Below are positions 8,876 to 17,401 of a stretch of DNA of 17,908 nucleotides, one piece after another (position 1 is the stretch's first letter; every line of letters begins with the position of its first letter). Origin of the DNA: Obelidium mucronatum (taxonomy: Eukaryota; Chytridiomycota; Chytridiomycetes; Chytridiales; Chytriomycetaceae); the NCBI GenBank assembly GCA_025765595.1, contig JAIVFH010000481.1, positions 1-17,908 of the forward strand. Direction: 5' to 3'. The notes beneath the pieces are model-generated. The model made no database searches, was not told the origin of the DNA, and was given only the letters and a program-made list of their open reading frames with translations. The position numbers and the translations under genes are program-made.

Positions 8876-11450
8876 TCAGACAACAGGGCGCAATGCCATC
8901 TTGACAACGCGAAATGAAACCTCTTTCCCAATTTTATCGATTTTACCCTGATTCTTCAACACTCCCTTAAAGAGCATGCTTCGTCCTCCAGACACATATC
9001 CATCCGCCTGTCTGGGCAAAGGAACAATGAAAATTACAAGCCCAACATCTGGCGGGATTTGAGCTTTCTTGATCATGGAATTGAAAGTTTTCACACTTTT
9101 TGGATGTCCAGACTCAGACTTTGACAACTGGAAAGCATGAACTGCATTGGTTGCAGAATCATACTTAAAAAAGTCAACAAACGGATAGTTTGTATCATTC
9201 ATCCAAAAGAGCGTTCCTGGTGAATTTATCATTTGCTGGTAGGTGGGGCTTTTGAGTTTTTCGACTTTCTTGACATTCATTGAGAAACTGTTCCATGTTG
9301 GCTTCCAATTTTTTCCATCGGGATTGATTGAGAATTTCGATATAGCCACTTCCCATCCCGAGAACTTCCCACGGTTATTTTTGGTGCCAGCGTTCTTCGC
9401 GAAAAATGATTCAAGAACAGTGGCAATCGATCCTTTGGTGGCAGGACTTATTGAAGGCGACCCCGGGGTCTCATTGTATTGAACAAGCATGTGTTTCATG
9501 TCCGATAAATTGGTGTCATACAGAAGCTCCCCTAGTTTCTCAGAGATTTGGCTGCTTGCCGCCATGAGATTGAAGTCATCAAATTCAATACCTGTAGGCA
9601 AAATGCGAAGAATATGATGGCTGATTGAAAGACCTCCGGCGGACCCATTTTCAGCAACATTCCAGGCCTTGAGCAGCAGTTCAGATGTCAAGTTGCTAAG
9701 AGCTGATTGATAATTTTTCATCTCAACGGTCAGAGTATCAGCGATTGTTGGTAATACTGCACGGTGGAAGGGACCAAGTGTTCTGATACGAGTACGCACA
9801 GAATCAGGCTGAAGCAAAGCCTTTGATAAAGAGGAGGCATTAAATCCCTGCTCAAGTACAGCGGCCATGAATAGAAGCTCCTTTTCGCTCGCACATTCCA
9901 TGTACCTCAAAGCAGCGTTTGTCTTGGAAAACTCCTTGTACCTTGATCGCAATGGCGATACTGTGGCCCACACTCGACTGGCTGTAAGCCCGCAGATCTG
10001 AATTTCGTCCTTCGAAACGCACGGTTCATACAGGAGTAATGTTGACTTCGAATCCAATGGCCCCAACGCTGGTAAATTGTTTGTTGAATCAATAACGTAA
10101 TGCCGTTTGTCGTTCTTGAAAAATAAATCAGTCTGATGGCCTCGCTCCAGTCGGGCAATCACATGAATCTGATCAAAAAACTCGTTCAATCCAGGAGGCC
10201 GCAGGTCTTGACGAGTCCACCAAATAAGAATCATGAGCTGCATATACGATTTGCCGATTCCGGCGTTTCCGATAACAACGATGCGGCTTGCAAGACAACG
10301 GACCATTGCCTTCATCATGGCAACGTTGAACAGGCGAACGAAAACGATGTGGCTTCCAATCATCGTGGAATTGGGCAAAGATTGCGGAAGACAAACAACC
10401 TGAACCTTTGTTGTTGGATCTGTATAAATCGTAATACAACCAATGCGAGGCTCGGTAATTGGAAGTTCATGAATGCTCTGAGCTTTGACAATGCGATTAC
10501 TTAGAAGCGATTTAAAGAACTTGGTTTCTGCCAAAAAAAATGTCAGAAAAAACAGTTTCGAGGCGTTGAAATGAAAATACATAGTACTTGATAGATTCAA
10601 GGTTGTCGTTGTTGCGAACTGCTTCCAAGAATGAGGAGTGAACAACATGGATGGCCTCTTGGGGATATTTGATGAAAGTTCTTTGTCAATGGAATCAACA
10701 CAAATGAAAACAGTTTGGCCGCTTTCTTCAAAATATTCACTTGGGAGATTCCAAAGTCCCGACCATATGGAAATACAAGAGTTGGGATCGTTGCTGTCAG
10801 TTCTAAATTCGATAAAAGTACTGCCCGCCTTAATTGACAGCTCAACTTGAACCTTCTCTTGAAGCTCGCACAAACGAGTCATGTGCGTGATATTGATTTC
10901 ACTCCTTCGATTGTTGTAGCTGACGTTAATGGCTTTTATGGCTTTTGATGACAATTTTTGTTTCTTGATTGGGATATCTGGGGAATTTGCGATAGGTCTC
11001 TTGGCGCTCGTGGCAGCACGTACTTTCATCAGTTCTTCGTTATCACTATCCGCGAATCGGACATGTGTTCCGATAAAAGACGAATAGCTATTAACACTTT
11101 TGCCTTCTATTCCTGATGAAATCTGCTGCAGTCCTTGATTAGAAACAAAGGCGGTGATGACAAAAGAGGCGTTTACCTCGTTGACGAGTTTTTTAGGCCG
11201 GTTGATTCTGAAAGGCTTTGTTTCAGTTGACAGTTGCAATAAAACGGCATGCATACCTTTCAAATGCGGTATCGCCATCAACTATCGATGGAGCTCTTGG
11301 GGCAGGCTGAGCAGGCTGTGGTACAGCGGTGGACATCGGGTGAGATTGGCTAAGTTGCGTTACGCTTCAAACCTTCGCTCCAGTCTCTCTGGTTATCTTC
11401 TTCGGTACGTCGGAGGCCCTCTTGGCAGCGCCGATGACTGTTGAGGACAT
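8876..11450 (-). CDS. Crinkler/RHS-type protein with P-loop NTPase and nuclease-like C-terminus
   Basis: Start ATG 11450 is in a good context (accATG). Exons are 11450-11373, 11315-11257 and 11207 onward. Introns are 57 bp (GTTTGA..ACAG) and 49 bp (GTATGC..TCAG), with a further probable intron at 10528-10587. The product is about 800 aa. N-terminal part: unrecognised, with basic nuclear-signal-like KKQKLSSK. Middle: Walker A GNAGIGKS (10270-10247), then the family block with SPLRSRYKEFSK (about 9963-9926) and an acidic ECASEKELLF stretch. C-terminus: YPFVDFF...HAFQLSKS...H near 9190-9100, resembling the restriction-nuclease-like D...Q-x-S/T pattern of Crinkler/RHS proteins. In that superfamily the NTPase plus nuclease acts in host or self nuclei, in oomycetes, chytrids and other lineages. 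No LFLAK-type header was seen. An upstream in-frame start at the second exon (ATGTCCACC) is an alternative. The protein class is fairly certain; its target is unknown. Confidence 0.8.
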
Positions 11451-11768
11451 GGTGGATTGAGCTTTTTTGATCTCTGTATGTTTTTGTATTTATTTTAACC
11501 AGGATTGATTAACACCATGTGAATGATGCATAAAAAACTCTGAGTGCAGCATAAACCAGACGCAAGTGTAATAATACAACTGACAGCACTTGTTTCACTC
11601 CATATTCCACAGGTTGATTATCCACCACCACCAATACCACCACCACCACCACCACTGACAGAGCTATTATGGTTATTCCCGCCTTTGTTAGCCAAACATT
11701 TTGAGAGCTGCCTTAAACCAAAGCGTATGTTGATGATAGAACCTGAGGCCAACTCGCCCCCTTGTTGC
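11451..11768. other. Region without a supported gene; CCA/GGT trinucleotide tract
   Basis: This stretch lies between the start of the Crinkler-like gene (minus, 11450) and the end of the next minus-strand gene. It holds an imperfect (CCA)n/(GGT)n tract at about 11621-11656. The tract would encode poly-Pro on the + strand or poly-Gly on the minus strand. On the minus strand an open frame ending in the Gly run could be a displaced C-terminal tail of the neighbouring membrane protein. An AT-rich segment at 11470-11530 is the likely promoter of the Crinkler-like gene; no clear TATA box was identified. Confidence 0.4.
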
Positions 11769-12322
11769 TCACTTATGAAAAATCCAAACCGTCAACGAAA
11801 ACACAAAAGCGATACCACCTAAAATGGAGAACATAATGTAAACCTCTTTCAAGACCTTGCCTTCAGTTGTTAAATACTCGAAGTTGGAGGGGACAGCAAG
11901 TCGTGAGCCACCAGGAACGTCATGAAAGTCCACGCCGTATCATGGATGCATGTTCCTAATGGATATAAAACGATAGATCGTTGCTCTGTACACGCGGTGT
12001 CATTGTCGAAATATCGGGTGCCACCAGGAGCCCTTATCGTCGTAAATTGCAACACTCAACACAGAGGTTCCAGAAACCAGTCGCTCTTGGACTTGAGCAA
12101 GTGCACTTGCGACTGAAGAAGTGTATATCGACTCCTCAGATGAATCACAGTCGAATCCAGAGCATTTCTCAACACAGCTTGGGTTTGAGAGTTCAGCCCA
12201 AAACCTTTCCGCTTGCATGTTGTTGTGCGCAGGGATGAATGAGGCATCGAGCTAGTGGCGTTGGGGTATTTTGTTTGGCAAGGAGGGAAGGAGGGAGATA
12301 GATTCATTTTCATCTTCCCCAT
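11769..12322 (-). CDS. Hypothetical membrane protein, uncertain or broken gene model
   Basis: One phase-consistent model uses exons 12322-12078, 12032-11878 and 11818-11769. Its introns are 45 bp (GTTTCT..TAAG) and 59 bp (GTATTT..TTAG), giving 149 aa ending in GIAFVFSLTVWIFHK. An alternative reading without these introns looks more protein-like piece by piece. It has a Cys-rich segment (SCVEKCSGFDCDSS), then APGGTRYFDNDTAC, then a full 22-residue hydrophobic helix (VYIMFSILGG followed by IAFVFSLTVWIF). Those pieces lie in three different frames and would require indels. I do not recognise the family. Either a small two-helix protein or a decayed type I membrane protein is possible. It ends 318 bp from the start of the Crinkler-like gene and starts 91 bp beyond the stop of PRPF38B. 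Confidence 0.4.
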
Positions 12323-12413
12323 GCAAGATTGGTTGTCTTAGTGGAATTTAAAGATTAATATAAACTTACAGAAAAGTGATATATAGTTGTTGTATTATAA
12401 TAAAAGAAAATGC

Positions 12414-13835
12414 TCAACGCCTGTCGGTGCCTCGTCCACTTTCCCGGTCGTAATCACGTCGTCTCTCATCGTCATATCGCCTGTCTCCTCCATAACTGGG
12501 ACGATCCATCCTTCTGTTATATGGCGAAGGAGAACCTGATTATGAGAGTAAGTACGAATTCTAAGTCATACAACAAAACCTAAACTTACGTCTTCTATAT
12601 GGACCATCATCGCGATGACTGGCTACTGGACGATTAGGAGGAGATCGAGATCGGCCTCTTCTGTGGTCAAAATAGCCGTCTCTTCCGCCAAGTTCAACAC
12701 CACCACCACCACGACCACGACCGTTACCATCATAGTCTCTAGAATCGCGACGTCTGGTGTCATAATCATCCCGGTATCGATCCCCTCGTACCTGTCCGCC
12801 TCTTGGGGGTTCGTCGCCATAGTCCAAGTCGTCACTTCCAGCACGTCGCATCCTGCCTCCATCACTTCCCCCATCTCTATTATACCCAGGAGAGCGTGAC
12901 CGAGATTGTCTTTGTGGTGGCGGAGGTGGCTGGCTCTTCCCAACTACAGGAATTGCCTTCAATTTGACTTCCAAATCTCGCATGACAGGAACAGGAATTC
13001 TAGGCAGGATTGTCCCCAACCACTTTGATTCCGTGAGTAAATCGCGACAGACTTTACCGATTGTAACTACGCGGGGACGAACACCTCCTTCGATTCGAAT
13101 CTGGGCCAAGTTTTTTAGAAATCGAAGTTCATGGCTCAACTCGCCGTGACTCTCACCTCTTCATCGTCCTCCAAATAATCACCAAACCAGTCCCATAACT
13201 GCCCATAATCGCAAACATAGCGCAAATAAAGGAAGCCAATTGCTCGTATGTGAGGAGAATCGGGGTTGTCAATCAGTCCTTCAATCTGTTTGATGGTAAG
13301 TTTGAGAGTCCAGAGTTTGTAGAGGAGACAAAATGCAGTGGAGGCGTGTGTACCCTTCAGGAATGGTTCTGTGGTATGAGAGATTTAGTATATATGTTTG
13401 GTTGGAAGGATAGTTTGGATTGATAGAGTTTAGAAGGGGAGCTTTACACTGTAGCAGCAATAAAATAGTATTTCACAGAGAGGTTTTACATGCTTTACAT
13501 ACTAACCGAGGGAAGTGACTGAAATTAAGGTTAGAAACATGTCAAATGCCACCAACAACACTTACCGTTGTTGTAAATTTCATCGACTACTTCGTGGTAC
13601 GTCTTCTTATCGTACAAAGACTTGAAATAAGGGGATGAAATAACTGTGGGTAAAGTTAGACCTACGTCTCGACTGCGGATGGACAAAGTTGGGGTCTTAA
13701 CTGTTTTGGTACAAGATCTGGTTCAGATTCATTGTCGTCTCGTTTCCAGTTGTTTCTGCAAAATATCAGCCTTGAGTCAGTTCCAAATCAGTTGCTCCTC
13801 TGCTGTCTGTTGGTCTTACTGAGTTTGGCCGACAT
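12414..13835 (-). CDS. PRPF38B: Pre-mRNA-splicing factor 38B (PRP38 family) with RS/RD-rich C-terminus
   Basis: Seven minus-strand exons: 13835-13820, 13755-13702, 13643-13566, 13518-13507, 13368-13157, 13100-12590 and 12535-12414. Introns are 64, 58, 47, 138, 56 and 54 bp; all phases close (1005 nt, 334 aa). The start MSAKL leads into GNETTMNLN, then ISSPYFKSLYDKKTYHEVVD, then STAFCLLYKLWTLKLT. SPHIRAIGFLYLRY, LWDWF and DDEE follow, and then VVTIGKV..LPRIPVPV. This is the family domain in its usual order (about residues 1-175), closer to the B than the A paralogue. The last 155 residues are rich in Arg, Ser, Asp and Gly. Family members join the spliceosome before catalytic activation; the protein is nuclear. 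Exon 4 is only 12 nt, and exon 1 has 16 coding nt. Confidence 0.95.
13507..13518 (-). other. 12-nt micro-exon of PRPF38B
   Basis: TCACTTCCCTCG is flanked by an acceptor TTTCAG and a donor GTTAGT. It is phase 1 on both sides and adds the residues between IYNN and EPFLKG. The result, NVTSLEPF, lines up with the VTHVEPW segment of the family, and skipping it would keep the frame but delete four residues. Evidence is splice sites plus protein alignment from memory. Confidence 0.8.
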
Positions 13836-13867
13836 CTTTGGTTTTCTTTCGATTGAAAATAAAATCG
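13836..13867. promoter_or_regulatory. 32-bp divergent intergenic segment between PRPF38B and the Rab-like gene
   Basis: PRPF38B starts at 13835 on the minus strand and the GTPase at 13868 on the plus strand. Only 32 T/A-rich bases separate the two start codons, including tttggttttc and gaaaataaaa strings. Any promoters must overlap or lie partly inside the first coding exons or introns. Confidence 0.6.
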
Positions 13868-14671
13868 ATGGTTGCTTCATCTGTCCAAACTCTCTCTGCC
13901 AATTCCCCGCCCGCTTCACTTGACTGCAAAAAAGCCATCGTGGTCGGATCGACTGCGTGTGGAAAAACAGCTCTGGTCAACAGGTATTCTTGAGCTGTTT
14001 GTTGACGCGTTCCAAAAAGTTCTCTCAGAGCCTTTGCAATTCTTTCGTTAGAGCCGCGCTTAATTCGTTCTCAAAAATCTATCAGCAAACTTATGGTGCT
14101 GATTTAGTGGTCAAGACCTCATCAGACGGGTCGGTATCTTGTTCTATTCATCCACAAAACCTAACCAGCCCACACTGACAACAGAAAAAAAGGATCACTC
14201 AAAATATGGTGTACAGGAGGTCATGAGCGTTACAGAGCGCTGCTTGAGCAGTTTTATCAGAATGTCCATGTGGCGATTCTTTGTTTTGACATGTTGGTAA
14301 GCGCCACAGTAAAAAACATGATATGCGATCAATAACATCGCTTAAATTTGCTATGCAATCGAACAGAGTCAGGCCTCTTTTGCCGAGCTTCCGTTCTGGT
14401 ATAACGAAATCAAGAGAACCGCCCCAGACGCGACAATTATTCTGGTTGGGCTCAAGGTTTGTATAAACTTACAATGTGAATTGCAAGATTCTTATTAAAT
14501 AATGTGATGTTGCAGTCGGACGAAGCGGACAGCGTCGTAATTAAACAGCAAGATGCTATAAGACAAGCCCTAGACTGGAATATCGAATTCAGACCGGTTT
14601 CAGCAAAGGCGGGACAGGTGTCTCACGAATTATTTGAATACGTGATGGATTTGGTTCACAAGAAGCGTTGA
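13868..14671 (+). CDS. Divergent Rab-like small GTPase, no prenylation motif
   Basis: Exons are 13868-13983, 14052-14129, 14185-14296, 14367-14456 and 14516-14671; introns are 68, 55, 70 and 59 bp (552 nt, 183 aa). G1 P-loop: GSTACGKT (residues 27-34). Switch I contains YQQTYGADL, with the Thr present. G3 reads WCTGGHE instead of WDTAGQE, so the magnesium-contacting Asp and the catalytic Gln are replaced by Cys and His. G4 reads VGLKSD instead of VGNKxD. G5 SAK is normal. The C-terminus, DLVHKKR, lacks the Cys needed for lipid attachment. The body (RALLEQFYQNVHVAILCFD, SFAELPFWYNEIK) is clearly Rab/Ras-like. It is therefore probably a cytosolic GTPase with weak hydrolysis or altered nucleotide binding. 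The intron 2 donor (GTCGGT) is chosen because it alone keeps the frame. Confidence 0.88.
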
Positions 14672-14678
14672 TGTGTAG

Positions 14679-14684
14679 AATAAA
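14679..14684 (+). promoter_or_regulatory. Polyadenylation signal AATAAA of the Rab-like gene
   Basis: AATAAA starts eight bases after the TGA stop (14669-14671), in the 146-bp gap between this gene and the convergent end of the condensation-like gene. Confidence 0.6.
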
Positions 14685-14817
14685 CATTTTACTTAAGAGG
14701 CGAAAAATGAAAGAGAACTCCTGTTTTCTTTTTACAAGTCAAACAAACTGTTGATTGAGATTCGGATAGGGTGTGCATTGAACCCATTGCCCTTCGCGCT
14801 GACTTTTGTCATCTCAT

Positions 14818-15575
14818 TCAGTGCTGGTGTGCAATTAAAAACACTTGAATAGTATCTTCAAAATAAGACTGAATAGCATTTAGTCAGTAAGACATATTTT
14901 GAAAATCAACTCATTCAACAGGTACTTACCTAGAAATCAACTGACTAATTGCCAACTTCTTTGGCCCAAACTCAATGCTTCCAATGTCGTGATCAGTTTA
15001 CTAACCCACTTGCCGACTTTTTCTTCATCATAAACTGCCCGTCGGTACTTGAACTGCTCCCACAATCTCATCAGCATCTTCCCACAAGTGTTAGTTTAAA
15101 CTCGCAACCACTCTGAGCTTCATTCACAGTCCATATCCTTTCCAAATCAAACAAATCCACAAACTCCCCTGTACCAGATTACTCCCTGTTTCTGCCTGCC
15201 CGGCGTCATGAGAATTAAATACTTTATTCCCAAAAGATCCCCTTCGTGCTCAACCAAGCATGTCTCCAAGCATGTGTCTCCTTTTCGGTAAAGTACTGAA
15301 ACTGAATTGGGAATCCAGTGTCTCCACTAGCATCAGACAATCCAAGCGCCTTTGCGACTTTTGCGAATGGTGTTTCGGCAGTAACGCGGGGGAACTTCCC
15401 TTCAAGACTTTCTGGACCTGCGTAAGGATGCTATTAAAAGTTGGTGTCTTTGGAAGGACTAAAGTCGAAGGGAACGGGGATGATGTCGGTGAGTGGGCCC
15501 GCAGAGGACGCTGCCTTTGCGTGGCGGATGTTCTCGTGGGTTCCTAGAAGGAATTTTTCTTGGCCTGATATGTGT
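14818..15575 (-). pseudogene. C-terminal half of a condensation-domain-like protein, frame-broken
   Basis: Consecutive minus-strand pieces read like the second half of an NRPS-type condensation domain. FLLGTHENIRH..SSAGPLTDIIPVPFDFS (15575-15434) matches the segment before the conserved N-terminal-lobe bridge. TPFAKVAKALG..GFPIQFQYF (about 15404-15270) matches the PFxxLVxALG..PLFQVxFN segment. IEFGPKKLAISQLISR (ending 14930) and SYFEDTIQVFLIAHQH (14868-14818) match the C-terminal strand and helix. The last two flank a good 61-bp intron (14869-14929, GTAAGT..TCAG) but do not join in the same frame, and neither do the earlier pieces. Neighbouring conserved genes show no such breaks, so decay is my preferred reading; unrecognised introns are the alternative. 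Confidence 0.5.
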
Positions 15576-16521
15576 TGGAAGCATTACTGCGAATGTGTGA
15601 GGAGGATCGGTTTTGTGTTTTTGGAGGGCGGATGTCATCTTGAGTGGATAATGTGGCTAGTTTGAATGCGATTTTTGTCTTCGTCTTCTGAGGAAGAGAT
15701 GGAAGAGGCGGAGTCTGCGCGATGGTGATGCTGGTTGTGGGATTGAGGTTGGGTTTTGCGCTGTTGGCGGGCAGTTGCCTTGATTCCTTGGAGGAATGAG
15801 CGGAGGTTTTGGACAATTGAGGTTTCGATTTTCGAAAGGAAAGTAGCCCCAGGTTTGATTGTATTCACTGTCCCATTGATCTTTGACGGAATTATTTTCC
15901 AGTGACAGTGGAAGCAGTTTGGTTTCAAAAGAGGGCGGGTTGAGGAACATAATTCAAGCGGATGGCCATATCATCGTTGATATCCAGACTGTTTTGCGCC
16001 GCTTAAGATTGCAAACACACATGTCATAGTCTCTTTGCTGTTTGAGAATTTTTCTTTCAAGAGCAAACTTGACTTTTGTTTGTTTCTTGCATTGATTCTT
16101 TGATACGGTTTCGACAGTATTCAACTGAGTGCCATCACCTTTCTTCTGTCTTTAGAAAGTATGCCAAGAAGTGATTAAATCGTCTTCTGAAAGTGTAGAG
16201 AACTGATCTAGATTCATATGGCCCAATTTCGCTTGGATTTCTGAAGTGCAGTCGTGTTTGGGAAAGCAGCCCAGCAATGGAATGGTCATCCCCGGCTTCA
16301 GAACCCAAACAACTTTGATGATCGCCGCTTTTGGCAGCTCTACTTATTTCGGAAACCTTGATGAAGGGTCTTGGTTACGAATAACCACTTGAAAACTCTT
16401 TGCGTAAACAAATACCTGATTTGTGACCGGATCCACATAGGACATCCACTTGCCCATTTTATCCACATCAATTTGTCTCCTCTGGTACCTAAGCGTACTC
16501 AAACCAATCTCCAACTCCGCT
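15576..16521 (-). other. Unresolved middle of the condensation-like gene
   Basis: Several minus-strand stretches have protein-like character but no consistent joining. 16568-16400 reads SLKRTDWNFGRHRKAELEIG and ends at a possible GTATTT donor after VDPVTNQ. A segment around 16340-16170 reads LPKAAIIKVVWVLKPGMTIP and ends in SEDDLITSW before an in-frame TAA. A further stretch continues in that same frame past the TAA (TQLNTVETVSKNQ). I could not assign a domain to these. They may be exons of the condensation-like gene or noncoding. Confidence 0.3.
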
Positions 16522-17400
16522 TTACGGTGTCGTCCAAAGTTCCAATCTGTCCTCTTCAAAGACTCCACACTCCCAACAACAACCCTTTCCTTTGAGCTTC
16601 AATCGCATCCCGCTTCTCGAACCTTCCATACTCTCTTGAACAGTTTCAACGCAAATATTCTTCCAGAACGAAGCTCGTGTTGTGAGAAGGGGCCGCAAGG
16701 CGATACGCGAAATCTGTAAGTTTTCAAACTGCTCTTTTGTTTGATACCCTTCAAATACTCTGGAAACACCCAACGGCGTGTCTTTGCCAAGTGCTTCAAA
16801 GTAGAGGTTGAATATCTCGTTTGTGATAAAGGTGGCGCTTTGGTCGTCCACGATTGCGTTGGAGAAAATAAATCCAATATAAGATTTGGGGCTCTCGAAG
16901 GAAGTGTACACGTGTGCGTGGAACACTGGGTCCATGTGTTTGCTGGTATGTATTTGTGCGATGATAGAGTGGAGGTGACTGGATACTTGTTTTGGAGTGA
17001 GCGGAGATGATGTTTGCTGGTGTGGTGGGTTGTATATTTGTCGATTGGGATTGTGGCTGGGGGGTGATTGGTCGATGAAGGCTTCCACGTCTGCGTCAAT
17101 GATTCTCTCGTTTTTGTAGAATTGGGTGGTGATGACTTTGTAGGTATGGGCGATTTTGTTGATTGCTGTTGAAATTAGATTCAAGTTGATGCTGTTGGCG
17201 CTGATTTGGAAGCATTGAGTTGTGTAGTAGTATTTATGGGACTCCTGGTGCAAATCTGCCATTGATGTTGTGGCCGTTGAAGTAGCCGCGGGTTCGGTGT
17301 CAGGATCATCTGGGCATACTTTTTCGTAAATGAAAAGTTGATGAGGAGTTGGAGGATAGCGATCGTGTTGTCGCGCTTCCTGCTCTTCATAGAAGTTCTT
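16522..17400 (-). pseudogene. N-terminal half of a condensation-domain-like acyltransferase, probably degenerate
   Basis: An open frame from about 17400 to 16522 begins FYEEQEARQ and YPPTPHQLFIYEK, which fits the first conserved condensation-domain motif (S-P-x-Q). YYYTTQCFQIS..LNLISTAINKIAHTYKVITTQF follows, matching the first strand and helix. The active-site motif HHxxxDG is replaced by SNAIVDD (FSNAIVDDQSATFITNEI), so the catalytic His is absent. In this superfamily that His is needed for amide or ester formation, so the protein would be inactive as a condensation enzyme. No adenylation or carrier domain is visible. The frame cannot be joined by short introns either to the upstream exon at 17511-17402 or to the downstream half. 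An in-frame ATG at 17262 is possible but would omit the first motif. Confidence 0.55.
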
Positions 17401-17401
17401 T

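Noticed and set aside
11544..11822. Plus-strand proline-rich ORF
   Set aside because: It depends on the (CCA)n tract, overlaps the end of the minus-strand gene model, and has no recognisable domain.
12561..13149. Overlapping ORFs on both strands across the PRPF38B C-terminus
   Set aside because: They are shadows of the RS/RD-rich exon 13100-12590, whose frame matches the protein family.
13732..13923. Plus-strand ORF with a hydrophobic stretch
   Set aside because: It is antisense to PRPF38B exons 1-2 and overlaps the start of the GTPase gene in another frame.
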